NCBI GenBank assembly: GCA_902591415.1
Contig: CACJAU010000001.1
Location: 62,001 to 126,000 of the forward strand
Direction of reading: 5' to 3'
DNA: 64,000 bases
Origin: an uncultured Pelagibacteraceae bacterium
Lineage (GTDB): Bacteria; Pseudomonadota; Alphaproteobacteria; Pelagibacterales; Pelagibacteraceae
The position numbers were made by a program, and so were the translations under genes. Of this stretch, positions 17,082 to 25,588 are shown one piece after another (the stretch's first letter is position 1; each line of letters starts with the position of its first letter). Under the pieces are notes generated by a model. That model was not told the DNA's origin, did not search any database, and saw nothing but the letters and a program-made list of their open reading frames with translations.

Positions 17082-17541
17082 TTTCTTTTATGTGTTCTAT
17101 TTCTTCATCAGTTATTTGTCTTACTATTTTACCGGGACTACCAAGAACTAAAGATCTCTCTGGTATAACTTTGTTTTCTGTGACAAGTGCATTCGCTCCA
17201 ATGATGCAATTTTTTCCAATCTTTGTTTTGTTTAATATTGTTGAGCCAATTCCAATTAAGCAATCATCTGCTATCTCACAACCGTGGAGCATAACCATAT
17301 GCCCGACTGTTACTCCATTTCCAACAATTGTGGGACAACCTGGATCGGTATGAATTACACTTCCATCTTGAATGTTTGAGTTTTCTCCAATGATGATTGG
17401 TTCTAAATCTCCTCTTAAAGTTGTATTAAACCAAATATTAGAATTCTTTTTTAGTTCTACTCGTCCAATGATAACTGCATTAGGTGCAACCCAACTGCCT
17501 GGATCTATTTTTGGAGTTTGCCCTTCAAAATTGTAAATCAT
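17038..17541 (-). CDS. Gamma-carbonic anhydrase-like hexapeptide-repeat protein
   Basis: Left-handed beta-helix protein (167 aa) of the YrdA/PaaY family. The zinc ligands of gamma-carbonic anhydrases are present: His64 (VIHTD), His81 and His86 (GHMVMLHGC). Hexapeptide repeats run from about residue 12 to 135 and the C terminus is an alpha-helix rich in Glu and Lys. Members bind zinc; some hydrate CO2, others only bind bicarbonate or act as thioesterases. It is upstream of and overlaps the lyase-like gene and is divergent from the redoxin gene by about 40 bp. Confidence 0.88.
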   Translation of the reverse strand: MIYNFEGQTPKIDPGSWVAPNAVIIGRVELKKNSNIWFNTTLRGDLEPIIIGENSNIQDGSVIHTDPGCPTIVGNGVTVGHMVMLHGCEIADDCLIGIGSTILNKTKIGKNCIIGANALVTENKVIPERSLVLGSPGKIVRQITDEEIEHIKENARDYVENFKKYKK

Positions 17542-17582
17542 AATATTGCTGTAATGTATTATTAAATAATTTATAATACATT

Positions 17583-18140
17583 ATGGCTCTAACTAAAACC
17601 CCGGTCTGTGATTTTGGAAAAAAAGCTGAGAATTTCAAATTAAAATCAATCAACAATAAAGTAATCACTTTAAACGATATTAAAGGTGAAAAAGCTACTT
17701 TGATAATGTTTATATGCAATCATTGCCCTTACGTAAAAGCAATAATTAAAGAATTAGCTAAAGATTGTAATGATTTAAAAAAAGAGGGAGTAAATTCTGT
17801 AGCTATTATGTCAAATGATACAAAAAATTATCCTGAAGACTCATTCGAAAATATGATCAAATTTGCAAATAATAATAATTTTGGTGAGATGAACTATTTA
17901 TTTGATGAAACACAAGAAATTGCAAAAAAATATGGTGCAGTATGTACGCCTGATTTTTTTGGTTATAATAAAGATTTATCACTTCAATACAGAGGCAGAT
18001 TTAGAGAGTTAAAAGATTTAAAACCAATAAATAATAATCAAAGTGATTTAAAAGTAGCCATGAAAATGGTTGCACAAACTCAAAAGGGTCCTGATCAACA
18101 AATTCCAAGTATGGGTTGCAACATCAAGTGGTTTAATTAA
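17583..18140 (+). CDS. Thioredoxin-fold redoxin (AhpC/TSA-like)
   Basis: A 185-residue cytoplasmic thioredoxin-fold protein. The redox motif CNHCPYV lies at the end of the first beta strand (about residues 44-50), followed by GAVCTPDFFGYN, which carries the cis-proline, and a final GCNIKW. This matches the AhpC/TSA thioredoxin-family proteins of unknown partner that are common in alphaproteobacteria. No signal peptide is seen. Its TAA overlaps the ATG of the next gene by one base. Confidence 0.82.
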   Translation: MALTKTPVCDFGKKAENFKLKSINNKVITLNDIKGEKATLIMFICNHCPYVKAIIKELAKDCNDLKKEGVNSVAIMSNDTKNYPEDSFENMIKFANNNNFGEMNYLFDETQEIAKKYGAVCTPDFFGYNKDLSLQYRGRFRELKDLKPINNNQSDLKVAMKMVAQTQKGPDQQIPSMGCNIKWFN

Positions 18141-19225
18141 TGTTTTTAGTTGTTACAAGAAATTTTCCTCCTGAAATCGGTGGCATGCAGAACCTCATGG
18201 AAGGTCTGTCAAATGCATTATTGAATCACGGGCCAGTAAAAGTTTTTGCAGAATCTCAGGGTGAATCGAAAAATTATGATCAAAATTCTAAATTAAGTAT
18301 AGAAAGAGTATCAGGTTTTAAAATTTTTCGTAAATACAGAAAAGCTAACCTTGTTAAAGAATTTCTATCCTCTAATGAGGTAAGAGCTTCTTTTTTTGAT
18401 CATTGGAAAAGTATTGAGAATGTTGAAAAAAATTTATTGAGTAGAACAAAATCTTTTTGCTTAATACATTCAAAAGAAATAAATCATCCAGTTGGATCAT
18501 CATTAAATAAAAGAGTTTTGAATGCTTTAGCTAAAGCTGACCAAGTTATAGCTAACTCAAAATTTACTAAAGAATTTGCTATGAAGCTGGGTATAAAAAA
18601 TGTGACTGTCATCAATCCAGGTTGTAATTACCCAATTCCAATTAATGAAGAAGCTAAAGAATTTGCAAAAAGCATATATGGAAATTCCTCTCCAAGATTA
18701 ATTACTGTATCAAGATTAGATGGAAGAAAAAGTCATCAAAATATTTTAATGACAGTAAAAAATCTTTTACCTAAATTTCCAAATTTAAAATATGTTTCAA
18801 TCGGTGATGGTGATGAGAAAAAAAATCTTTTAAAGTTAAGAAAAGAACTAAGTTTGGAAAATAATGTTGAATTATTATTTAAATCTACAGAACAAGAAAA
18901 AGTGGCTTTATTAGAACAGTCAAATGTATTCGTAATGCCCTCAGTAATTTATAAAAAATCAGTAGAAGGATTTGGTATTACTTATATTGAAGCTGCTTCA
19001 TATGGAAAGCCCTCTATCGGAGGAATTTATGGTGGCGAAGGTGATGCTATTAAAAGTGGACAAACAGGCTATCTATGTAATGGAAATGATTTGAATGCAA
19101 TTTATGATACTTTATTAAAAACTCTTATAAACGATCACTATTTAGAGCTAGGAGCAAATGCTCTTGAATTTTCAAAAGATTTTAATTGGGAGAAGATAGT
19201 AAAGAAATATATCAGTCTAATTTAG
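18140..19225 (+). CDS. Glycosyltransferase family 4
   Basis: GT-B fold glycosyltransferase (361 aa). The N-terminal glycine-rich loop RNFPPEIGGMQNLMEGL binds acceptor. The C-terminal domain has TVSRLDGRKSHQN near residue 190 and the donor-binding EX7E motif in EGFGITYIEAASYGKP near residue 275. It likely adds a sugar to lipopolysaccharide or another envelope glycan at the inner membrane. It follows the redoxin gene with a 1-base overlap. Its 3' end overlaps the GT9 gene by 14 bp. Confidence 0.87.
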   Translation: MFLVVTRNFPPEIGGMQNLMEGLSNALLNHGPVKVFAESQGESKNYDQNSKLSIERVSGFKIFRKYRKANLVKEFLSSNEVRASFFDHWKSIENVEKNLLSRTKSFCLIHSKEINHPVGSSLNKRVLNALAKADQVIANSKFTKEFAMKLGIKNVTVINPGCNYPIPINEEAKEFAKSIYGNSSPRLITVSRLDGRKSHQNILMTVKNLLPKFPNLKYVSIGDGDEKKNLLKLRKELSLENNVELLFKSTEQEKVALLEQSNVFVMPSVIYKKSVEGFGITYIEAASYGKPSIGGIYGGEGDAIKSGQTGYLCNGNDLNAIYDTLLKTLINDHYLELGANALEFSKDFNWEKIVKKYISLI

Positions 19226-20144
19226 CTTTAATTTCTTTTAAAACAGTATCAACAACTAAGTCATTTAAATTTTTTACTGAAATAGCTTTAAAATTAAAAT
19301 TTTCTATACTTACTTTTTCTGCTGAAGTATGACTTCCAAACAATACTAATCCTTTTTTATCTAAGTGAGATGCAATGTGTGCTGGGCCTGTATCATTTGC
19401 AATAATAAATTTTGCACTATAGATCAACGACACCAAAGTTTTTAAGTTTACAGGTTCACTGTTCTCTAAAATAACTTTAGCATTAAATTGATTAGCTTCG
19501 TTAACCTCATTTGGACCTGGCGCAATAAGCACCGAATACTTATTTTTAAATTCTTGTTTTAATTTTTGAATTAATTCTTTGTAGTAAGGCCATTTTTTAT
19601 TTTTTAGCTTTGGAGAGCAGAAAGGAAATAAAAGAATATATTCTCTATTAGTATATTTTTTAACTAAATGAGAAGTATTTTCAACTGCCCAACTTAAATC
19701 AATATTTTTTGTAAATTCAGTTTGAATACCACTTTTTTTAAGTTGTATTTCCATTCTGTCTAGAACAGGATCTTTATCAAAATCACTTTTTCGCTGACCT
19801 GGTTCTAAAGCTGTCTCAGTTGATGACCATTCAACATCTTTAATTATAAATCTTTTGTAAAATTTACTTCGACTTGAATTTTGTAAATCGAATACTCTTG
19901 AAAAATCATATTTTGCCAAAGTTTTTTTCAAATTATTTAAATAAAATAAATTCCATCTAGGTAATCTTTTATCAATTAACACTCCATCTAAATAAGGACA
20001 CTCAGACATAAAAATTGAATATGGCTGGGTTGTAAGTAAAAAAACTTTTCTATTTGGATAAAAGTTTTTAATATCTTTAATTGCACCGTTAGCCTGAATT
20101 AAATCACCTAGCGAACCATGTTTAATAATTAATATATTTGACAT
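19212..20144 (-). CDS. Glycosyltransferase family 9 (ADP-heptose:LPS heptosyltransferase-like)
   Basis: GT9-family enzyme (310 aa) of the type that adds heptose to the LPS inner core. The N-terminal KHGSLGDLIQANGAI matches the WaaC/WaaF/RfaQ signature (K-x-G-x-GD), and the C-terminal donor site ANDTGPAHIASHL is canonical. The protein is slightly shorter than the usual 330-350 aa. Its start lies 46 bp from the divergent DUF6165-like gene. Which heptose position it uses is not determinable here. Confidence 0.85.
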   Translation of the reverse strand: MSNILIIKHGSLGDLIQANGAIKDIKNFYPNRKVFLLTTQPYSIFMSECPYLDGVLIDKRLPRWNLFYLNNLKKTLAKYDFSRVFDLQNSSRSKFYKRFIIKDVEWSSTETALEPGQRKSDFDKDPVLDRMEIQLKKSGIQTEFTKNIDLSWAVENTSHLVKKYTNREYILLFPFCSPKLKNKKWPYYKELIQKLKQEFKNKYSVLIAPGPNEVNEANQFNAKVILENSEPVNLKTLVSLIYSAKFIIANDTGPAHIASHLDKKGLVLFGSHTSAEKVSIENFNFKAISVKNLNDLVVDTVLKEIKAKLD

Positions 20145-20190
20145 TATTAATTCCGAGTATATTTAAAGAGTGATATAGTCAAATATTAAT

Positions 20191-20586
20191 ATGAGCAATA
20201 AAATAGACAAAATATTGGCAGAAATTTCAGCTGGTGAATTGTTTGATAAAATAACAATTTTAGAAATTAAAAAAATTAAAATATCTAATAAAGAAAAATT
20301 AAATGAAATTGAAAAGGAGCTTTTATCCTTAAATGAAACGGTACAAAAGTTTATTCCTGATCAAAGTAGTATCTCAAACTACATCAAAGATTTGAAAGAC
20401 ATAAATCTTAAACTATGGGATATTGAAGATGGAAAAAGAGCTGCAGAAAAAAATAAAGAATTCGGTGAAAAATTTATTGAACTTGCAAGAAATGTTTATA
20501 AATTTAACGATCAAAGGGCAAAGATAAAATTAGCAATCAATACTTCACTTGGCTCTAATATTAAAGAAGTAAAATCTTACGAGTAA
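20191..20586 (+). CDS. DUF6165-like protein, function unknown
   Basis: A 131-residue soluble, mostly helical protein. The opening ISAGELFDKITILEIK and the later LWDIEDGKRAAE and NDQRAKIKLAIN segments match, from memory, the family named DUF6165, found beside glycosyltransferase genes. There is no signal peptide or membrane segment, and the middle (about residues 30-100) should form a coiled-coil-like bundle. Its position beside heptosyltransferase and GT4 genes hints at a role in envelope sugar assembly. The stop codon directly abuts the convergent nitrilase gene. Confidence 0.7.
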   Translation: MSNKIDKILAEISAGELFDKITILEIKKIKISNKEKLNEIEKELLSLNETVQKFIPDQSSISNYIKDLKDINLKLWDIEDGKRAAEKNKEFGEKFIELARNVYKFNDQRAKIKLAINTSLGSNIKEVKSYE

Positions 20587-21384
20587 TTAATCAGTATTTA
20601 AGCTGGGAATTATAGATCTTAACTTTTTCGGAAGTTTTGGATCGATAGAAACTGTTAAAACACCCTCAGATTTTTTAAGTTCTTTTAATATTTTTCCGTC
20701 AGGAGAAACAATCATAGAGTGACCAAAAGTTTTTCTTCCATTATAATGAGTTCCGCCTTGTGCTGGAGCAAATACATAACAGAAATTTTCTATCGCTCTT
20801 GCTTTCAATAAAGTATGCCAATGTTTTTTTCCAGTTGTCTCCGTAAATGCTGAAGGAATAGAAATATAATCACATCCAGCTTGAGATAGTTTTCTGTACA
20901 TATTAGGAAATCTTAAATCATAACAAATAGATAAGCCAAGTTTCCCCCAGGGTAGATTGGATGACTTTATCTTTTTTCCAGCACAAAAAGTTTTTGACTC
21001 GAAGTATTTTTCTTTTTTGCTTAGAGCAACATCATACATATGAATTTTATCGTAATACGTTTTTATTTTTCCAGTTTTATCTACAAGCACCGATCTATTT
21101 ACTAATTTATTTTTTGAAACTTTAATAATTAATGAACCAACTAAAATCCATTTTTTATATCTTTTTGCTAATTTTTTAATTCCTTTAAGATAGATATCCT
21201 CTTTCATAGATTTACAAATTTTTAATAACTCTTTTTTTTCTAGTGAAAACAAAGAAGATATCTCTGGGGTTAATATGAAATCAGATTTTTGTTTTACAGC
21301 TTTGGAAATAAGTTTTTTTGTTTTTTTTAAGTTTTGAAAAATATTATTATTTGATTTTAGTTGAATACAAGAAACTCGAAACAT
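20587..21384 (-). CDS. Carbon-nitrogen hydrolase (nitrilase superfamily, Nit1-like)
   Basis: Amidase of the nitrilase superfamily (265 aa) with the catalytic triad Glu41 (LTPEIS), Lys113 (YDKIHMYD) and Cys154 (SICYDLRFP). The motifs IPSAFTETTGKKHW and KARAIENFCYVFAPAQ resemble the deaminated-glutathione amidase/Nit1 branch. The gene overlaps the end of speDE by one base and is the last gene of the leftward mtnP-mtnA-aldolase-speDE operon. It could be metabolite repair, or hydrolysis of a product linked to polyamine or MTA metabolism; the latter is only inferred from position. Confidence 0.85.
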   Translation of the reverse strand: MFRVSCIQLKSNNNIFQNLKKTKKLISKAVKQKSDFILTPEISSLFSLEKKELLKICKSMKEDIYLKGIKKLAKRYKKWILVGSLIIKVSKNKLVNRSVLVDKTGKIKTYYDKIHMYDVALSKKEKYFESKTFCAGKKIKSSNLPWGKLGLSICYDLRFPNMYRKLSQAGCDYISIPSAFTETTGKKHWHTLLKARAIENFCYVFAPAQGGTHYNGRKTFGHSMIVSPDGKILKELKKSEGVLTVSIDPKLPKKLRSIIPSLNTD

Positions 21385-22424
21385 TACTTCATTATAGATG
21401 AAGCAAAATTCCAGTTACAGTCAAAACTTGGGATATAAGCACCTGATAATTTAACATTTCCGAAGCTTTTAGATAAAACTTTACACCAATTGTCTACTTG
21501 TTTTGGCTTTTTATCATAGCTTCCAACTTGTGCTGTAATCACTCCCCCTTTTTTAAGAATTCTTTTCAAGCCTTTCATATTTTTTTTGGCTAGGTCAATG
21601 CAATATTGATCGTCATTTAAATCAACAAAAATTTTATCGTATTTAGAATCTTCAATTTCTTTTATGCTTTTAAAAGCGTCTCCCCAGAAAGTTTTAATTT
21701 TATTACTTTTTTTTACTTTAGAACAAACTTTTGGTAAATGACGGTAACAAGCATCTACTATTTCTGGATCAAGCTCAAACCAATCAATATAATTTGAGTT
21801 ATTTTCTAAGCAAGCTCGAGCTACACCACCGTCCCCGCCGCCGATAATAGCTACATTGTTATTTTTCTTACTTAAGTCATAACTCGATTTGAAAAAATTT
21901 GAGCTATAAATTTTTTCATCTTTCTCAGCAACTTGTATTTCATGGTCAATAAATAAAGCATGGCCGAACTCTTCAATATCCATAACTTCAACGAATTGAC
22001 CTACTTTTGATGTAAATTTTTCTAAAACGTCTTTAACTACATAATATTTTTTTTGACCTGGTGTACTATAAATATCATCATAAAGACCGACACTACTTCT
22101 ATCAAAGGCATTGGTAACAACTCTCTTGTGGTCTATTTCATTTCTTAAAATCTTTAAAGCAACTTTTGGATTTACTTTGCCACAAGTGAAGAAATCAAAA
22201 CTAATTACACCTCTTTCAGGAAAAGTATGAAAACTAAAATGGCTTTCAGCTAATAATGCGACTAAGGTAAAACCTTGTGGCTCAAATTTATGTGAAGCCA
22301 CATTTAATATCTCGACTTTAGCAGCTTTAGCAATTTTATAGATTACTTTTTCGTAAAATTCGGGTGAGTAATCTTTTTTTACACCTAAGAAATCGATGGT
22401 AATGTGCTCACCAACTTTAATCAT
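21384..22424 (-). CDS. Fused S-adenosylmethionine decarboxylase - spermidine synthase-like protein
   Basis: A 346-residue two-domain protein. Residues 1-120 are a bacterial SpeD: the self-cleavage/pyruvoyl Ser61 in AESHFSFHT, His66 and Cys81 in FFTCG match the Ser63/His68/Cys83 set of Thermotoga AdoMetDC. Residues about 125-346 are a SpeE-like aminopropyltransferase with the SAM-site GGGDGG (195-200), FELDPE and the acidic catalytic region VDLNDD, which lacks the usual DP dipeptide. One polypeptide would decarboxylate SAM and use the product to aminopropylate a diamine, releasing methylthioadenosine. It is placed directly after MTA-salvage genes. Confidence 0.9.
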   Translation of the reverse strand: MIKVGEHITIDFLGVKKDYSPEFYEKVIYKIAKAAKVEILNVASHKFEPQGFTLVALLAESHFSFHTFPERGVISFDFFTCGKVNPKVALKILRNEIDHKRVVTNAFDRSSVGLYDDIYSTPGQKKYYVVKDVLEKFTSKVGQFVEVMDIEEFGHALFIDHEIQVAEKDEKIYSSNFFKSSYDLSKKNNNVAIIGGGDGGVARACLENNSNYIDWFELDPEIVDACYRHLPKVCSKVKKSNKIKTFWGDAFKSIKEIEDSKYDKIFVDLNDDQYCIDLAKKNMKGLKRILKKGGVITAQVGSYDKKPKQVDNWCKVLSKSFGNVKLSGAYIPSFDCNWNFASSIMK

Positions 22425-22430
22425 TAAAAA

Positions 22431-23075
22431 CTATCCTTTTTTATAATTTTTAAATTTACCTAGGACTATTTTCATCTCTTTTTTTGAAAGAATCTTAGGT
22501 ATTCCAATTCTTAGGGCATTTATATATTGATGGCAAATATTTTCGATCTCTTGGGCAAGCTCAAAAGTTTTTTTTAAATTTTCTCCAAACGCAACTTGTC
22601 CGTGATTAGCAATTAAACATGCTGACCTATTTTTTAAGGCTTTGATAATATTAGTAGAGAGATTTTTAGTTCCAAAAGTTGCATATTTACTGCATTTAAT
22701 GTCCTCTCCTCCAGCCACTGCAACCATGTAGTGAAAAGCTGGAATGCTTTTTTGATGAGTTGAAACAGCGGTTGCGCAAGTTGAGTGTGCATGAACAATT
22801 GCTTTAGCCATTTTTTTATTCACATATATATCCTGGTGAAACCTCCACTCTGAAGATGGTTTCCCTTTTTTTTTATCATACACACCTTTAAGCGAAACAA
22901 AGATGATATCATTTAATTTTAAAGAACCATATTCTCTTCCAGATGGAGTGATGTAAAATCCATCAACTCCTTTTTCTTTTGCTCTTACTGAAATATTTCC
23001 TGATCTTAAAGCTGATAAGTTTGTAATGTTAAGTTTTTTTGAATATTTTATAACTTCCGTTTTTAATTTGCTCAC
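22431..23075 (-). CDS. Class II aldolase, candidate methylthioribulose-1-phosphate aldolase (Ald2-type)
   Basis: Zinc-dependent class II aldolase/epimerase-family enzyme (214 aa). Catalytic Glu76 lies in PSSEWRFH, and zinc ligands His95 and His97 (VHAHST) and His158 (IANHG) are visible. The sequence is very like fuculose-1-phosphate aldolase (SSEW, AFHYMVAVAGG, YATFGT) and unlike MtnB dehydratases. Lying between mtnA and speDE, it most likely cleaves methylthioribulose-1-phosphate to DHAP and 2-methylthioacetaldehyde, as Ald2 does in the Rhodospirillum/E. coli DHAP shunt. The GTG start overlaps the mtnA stop (GTGA). Confidence 0.8.
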   Translation of the reverse strand: MSKLKTEVIKYSKKLNITNLSALRSGNISVRAKEKGVDGFYITPSGREYGSLKLNDIIFVSLKGVYDKKKGKPSSEWRFHQDIYVNKKMAKAIVHAHSTCATAVSTHQKSIPAFHYMVAVAGGEDIKCSKYATFGTKNLSTNIIKALKNRSACLIANHGQVAFGENLKKTFELAQEIENICHQYINALRIGIPKILSKKEMKIVLGKFKNYKKG

Positions 23076-24142
23076 TTGAATAAACCTTTTAAACCTTTTT
23101 CCGAAGCTTCACAAATTCCTTTTTCTGTAATTAATCCAGTTACTAGTTTAGCTGGTGTTACATCAAATGCTAAGTTCATTGATTTACTTTTTTTTGGGTA
23201 TATTCTTACTTTTGTAACTTGATTATTTTTGTCTATACCTTCTACGTGAGATAACTCTTCAGAATTTCTTTCTTCAATTGGTATTTGTTTATGATCTTTA
23301 ATATTCCAATCTATTGTTGAGCTAGGAAGGGCTACATAAAATGGAACATTATTATCTTTTGCAGCTAATGCTTTTAAGTAAGTTCCTATCTTGTTGCACA
23401 CATCACCATTAGACAGAGTTCTATCAGTTCCAACAATGCACATATCCACTTGTCCTCGTTGCATTAGTATTCCTCCAGCATTATCTGTAATTACAGTATT
23501 TGGGATTCCCTCTTCATTTAGCTCATAAGAGGTTAAATTTGCACCTTGGTTTCTTGGTCTAGTTTCATCAACCCAAACATGAATTTTAATACCTTTTTGA
23601 TGGGCATGATAGATTGGTGAAGTAGCTGTTCCCCAGTCGATAGTTGCTAACCAGCCAGCATTACAGTGAGTCAAAATATTTATTGTATCTTTTTTTTTAT
23701 TTGAAATTTCCTCAATAATTTTCAAACCATTAAGCCCTATATTTTTACAAAAATTTACATCTTCTTCTATAATATTTTTTGCTTCGACAAGTGCTAACTT
23801 AAAAATATCTTTTTCATTAACACCTGATAATTTTTTCATCATTCTATCTACTGCCCATTTAAGGTTAATTGCTGTTGGTCTTGAAGCTATTAAATCTTCA
23901 CCAGATTTTTTTAAAAAAGATAAATCATTTTTTTCAACTATTGATAAAACTAAACCATAAGCTGCGGTTGCTCCAATAAGTGGTGCGCCTCTCACCTCCA
24001 TAGTTTTTATTGCATTAATGGAGTCTTTTACAGTTTTTAACTCTTTAATTCTAAATTGATGAGGTAATTTTGTTTGATCAATTATTTTAACTAAGTTGTT
24101 TTCAAACCAAATAGTTCTATATTCTTTGTTTTCTATCCTCAT
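23072..24142 (-). CDS. mtnA: S-methyl-5-thioribose-1-phosphate isomerase
   Basis: Isomerase (356 aa) converting methylthioribose-1-phosphate to methylthioribulose-1-phosphate. The catalytic Cys160 (LTHCNAGWLAT) and Asp240 (GTDRT) fall at exactly the positions known from the Bacillus enzyme. The segments VRGAPLIGATAAYG and DETRPRNQGA are also diagnostic and separate it from eIF2B-type regulators. It overlaps mtnP and the aldolase gene by 4 bp each, so the three are translationally coupled. Confidence 0.95.
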   Translation of the reverse strand: MRIENKEYRTIWFENNLVKIIDQTKLPHQFRIKELKTVKDSINAIKTMEVRGAPLIGATAAYGLVLSIVEKNDLSFLKKSGEDLIASRPTAINLKWAVDRMMKKLSGVNEKDIFKLALVEAKNIIEEDVNFCKNIGLNGLKIIEEISNKKKDTINILTHCNAGWLATIDWGTATSPIYHAHQKGIKIHVWVDETRPRNQGANLTSYELNEEGIPNTVITDNAGGILMQRGQVDMCIVGTDRTLSNGDVCNKIGTYLKALAAKDNNVPFYVALPSSTIDWNIKDHKQIPIEERNSEELSHVEGIDKNNQVTKVRIYPKKSKSMNLAFDVTPAKLVTGLITEKGICEASEKGLKGLFK

Positions 24143-25017
24143 TTTTTTTTATTAAGAACTCGTCCAGCTATATTTTTAAGTTTATTTTTTGTTTTTTTTG
24201 TTCTTAACTTTGGGTCTGTAATTATCGCAACATCCAAACAATTATTTGCAGGATCTTTTTCTACAGAAAAATCTTTAAACGTATTTATAATTTCCTTAAT
24301 CATATTTTGAGCGTTAGCAGCATTTTTCATTAAGGTTTGAATAACTATGCTTACATCAACCTCGTCGTGGTTTGGATGCCAACAGTCATAATCAGTTACC
24401 ATTGCAACTGTGCAGTATCTTATCTCTGCCTCTCTTGCTAATTTAGCCTCTGGCATATTTGTCATTCCAATAACATCTGCCCCCCAAGATTTATAGAGGT
24501 TAGACTCTGCTAATGTAGAGAACTGAGGACCTTCCATTACAACATAAGTTCCGCCTCTCTGATTTTTTATATTAAGTTTTTTTAAAGCTGTTTCACAACA
24601 ATCAGATAAACCAGAGCTCGTAGGTTTCGCCATTGAAACATGTGCCACTATCTCCTCATCAAAAAATGTTTTTACTCTTGAAAAAGTTCTATCAATAAAT
24701 TGATCCACTATTACAAACTTTCCAGGCTCTAAATCCTCCTTTAATGATCCAACTGCAGAGACTGAAATTATATCAGTAACGCCTAATTGTTTCATCGCGT
24801 CAATATTGGCTCTAAAATTTATATTTGTTGGATTAATTTTGTGTCCTCTGGAATGTCTTGGTATAAAACAAATTTCTTCCTTTCCTAATTTAGCGTTTAG
24901 AATTTCATCTGAGGGTTTTCCCCATGGCGTTTTAATTTTTTTCCATTTTATTTTATCAAATCCCTCCATTTTATAGAGACCGCTTCCTCCAATTATCCCT
25001 AGCTTTCTATTTTTCAT
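24139..25017 (-). CDS. mtnP: S-methyl-5'-thioadenosine phosphorylase
   Basis: Purine nucleoside phosphorylase-family enzyme (292 aa) that splits methylthioadenosine into adenine and methylthioribose-1-phosphate. The N terminus IIGGSGLY, the phosphate-binding PRHSRGH, the substrate loop GMTNMPEAKLAREAE and the adenine-selective TDYDCWH are those of MTAP. It is the first gene of the leftward operon that continues through mtnA, aldolase, speDE and the hydrolase. The divergent apt gene starts only 43 bp away and would recover the adenine. Confidence 0.94.
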   Translation of the reverse strand: MKNRKLGIIGGSGLYKMEGFDKIKWKKIKTPWGKPSDEILNAKLGKEEICFIPRHSRGHKINPTNINFRANIDAMKQLGVTDIISVSAVGSLKEDLEPGKFVIVDQFIDRTFSRVKTFFDEEIVAHVSMAKPTSSGLSDCCETALKKLNIKNQRGGTYVVMEGPQFSTLAESNLYKSWGADVIGMTNMPEAKLAREAEIRYCTVAMVTDYDCWHPNHDEVDVSIVIQTLMKNAANAQNMIKEIINTFKDFSVEKDPANNCLDVAIITDPKLRTKKTKNKLKNIAGRVLNKKK

Positions 25018-25060
25018 TATTTAATTATTAATCCTTTTTTGTTAGAACTTGAAGCAAATT

Positions 25061-25588
25061 ATGGATTTAAAAAAACATATAAGATCAATACCTGATTATC
25101 CAAAAAAAGGAATTTTATTCAGAGACATAACAACCCTTATTAAAAATGCTGAAGCTTTCAAATATACTAATGATAAAATTGTTGAATTAGCAAAAAAAAT
25201 TGAATTTGATAAAGTTGCGGCTATTGAGTCTAGAGGTTTTGTTTTTGCTTCAACTGTTTCATATATTCTAAAAAAACCATTCATTTTACTCAGAAAAAAA
25301 AATAAATTACCAGCAGATGTTCATTCAGTTGACTTTGAGCTTGAATATGGGAAGGCAACTATAGAAGTGCACAAAGACTCAATTGAAAAAAATGAAAAAA
25401 TTCTAATAATTGATGACTTAATAGCTACCGGTGGTACTGCCGAGGCAGCTGCAAAAATAATTGAGATCTCTGGGGGAAAAGTTGCGGGATTTATATTTGT
25501 TATAAATCTTTTTGATTTGCCAGGAAATAATTTATTAAAAAGTAAGGGATATAAAACAGAGAGTCTAATTGAGTTTCCTGGCCATTAG
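25061..25588 (+). CDS. apt: Adenine phosphoribosyltransferase
   Basis: Purine salvage enzyme (175 aa) that makes AMP from adenine and PRPP. The N-terminal IPDYPKKGILFRDIT, IESRGF and the PRPP-binding loop LIIDDLIATGGTA are typical. The ATG at 25061 is chosen because it gives the family-standard N terminus (DLKKHIRSIPDYP); an in-frame TTG at 25049 is less likely. The gene shares a short divergent promoter region with mtnP, whose product releases adenine. The 3' end overlaps the convergent epimerase gene by 4 bp. Confidence 0.94.
   Translation: MDLKKHIRSIPDYPKKGILFRDITTLIKNAEAFKYTNDKIVELAKKIEFDKVAAIESRGFVFASTVSYILKKPFILLRKKNKLPADVHSVDFELEYGKATIEVHKDSIEKNEKILIIDDLIATGGTAEAAAKIIEISGGKVAGFIFVINLFDLPGNNLLKSKGYKTESLIEFPGH

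Noticed and set aside
22431..23075. The aldolase as MtnB (methylthioribulose-1-phosphate dehydratase)
   Set aside because: The SSEWRFH and YATFGT motifs follow fuculose-1-phosphate aldolase, not MtnB, and no mtnC or mtnD lies nearby.
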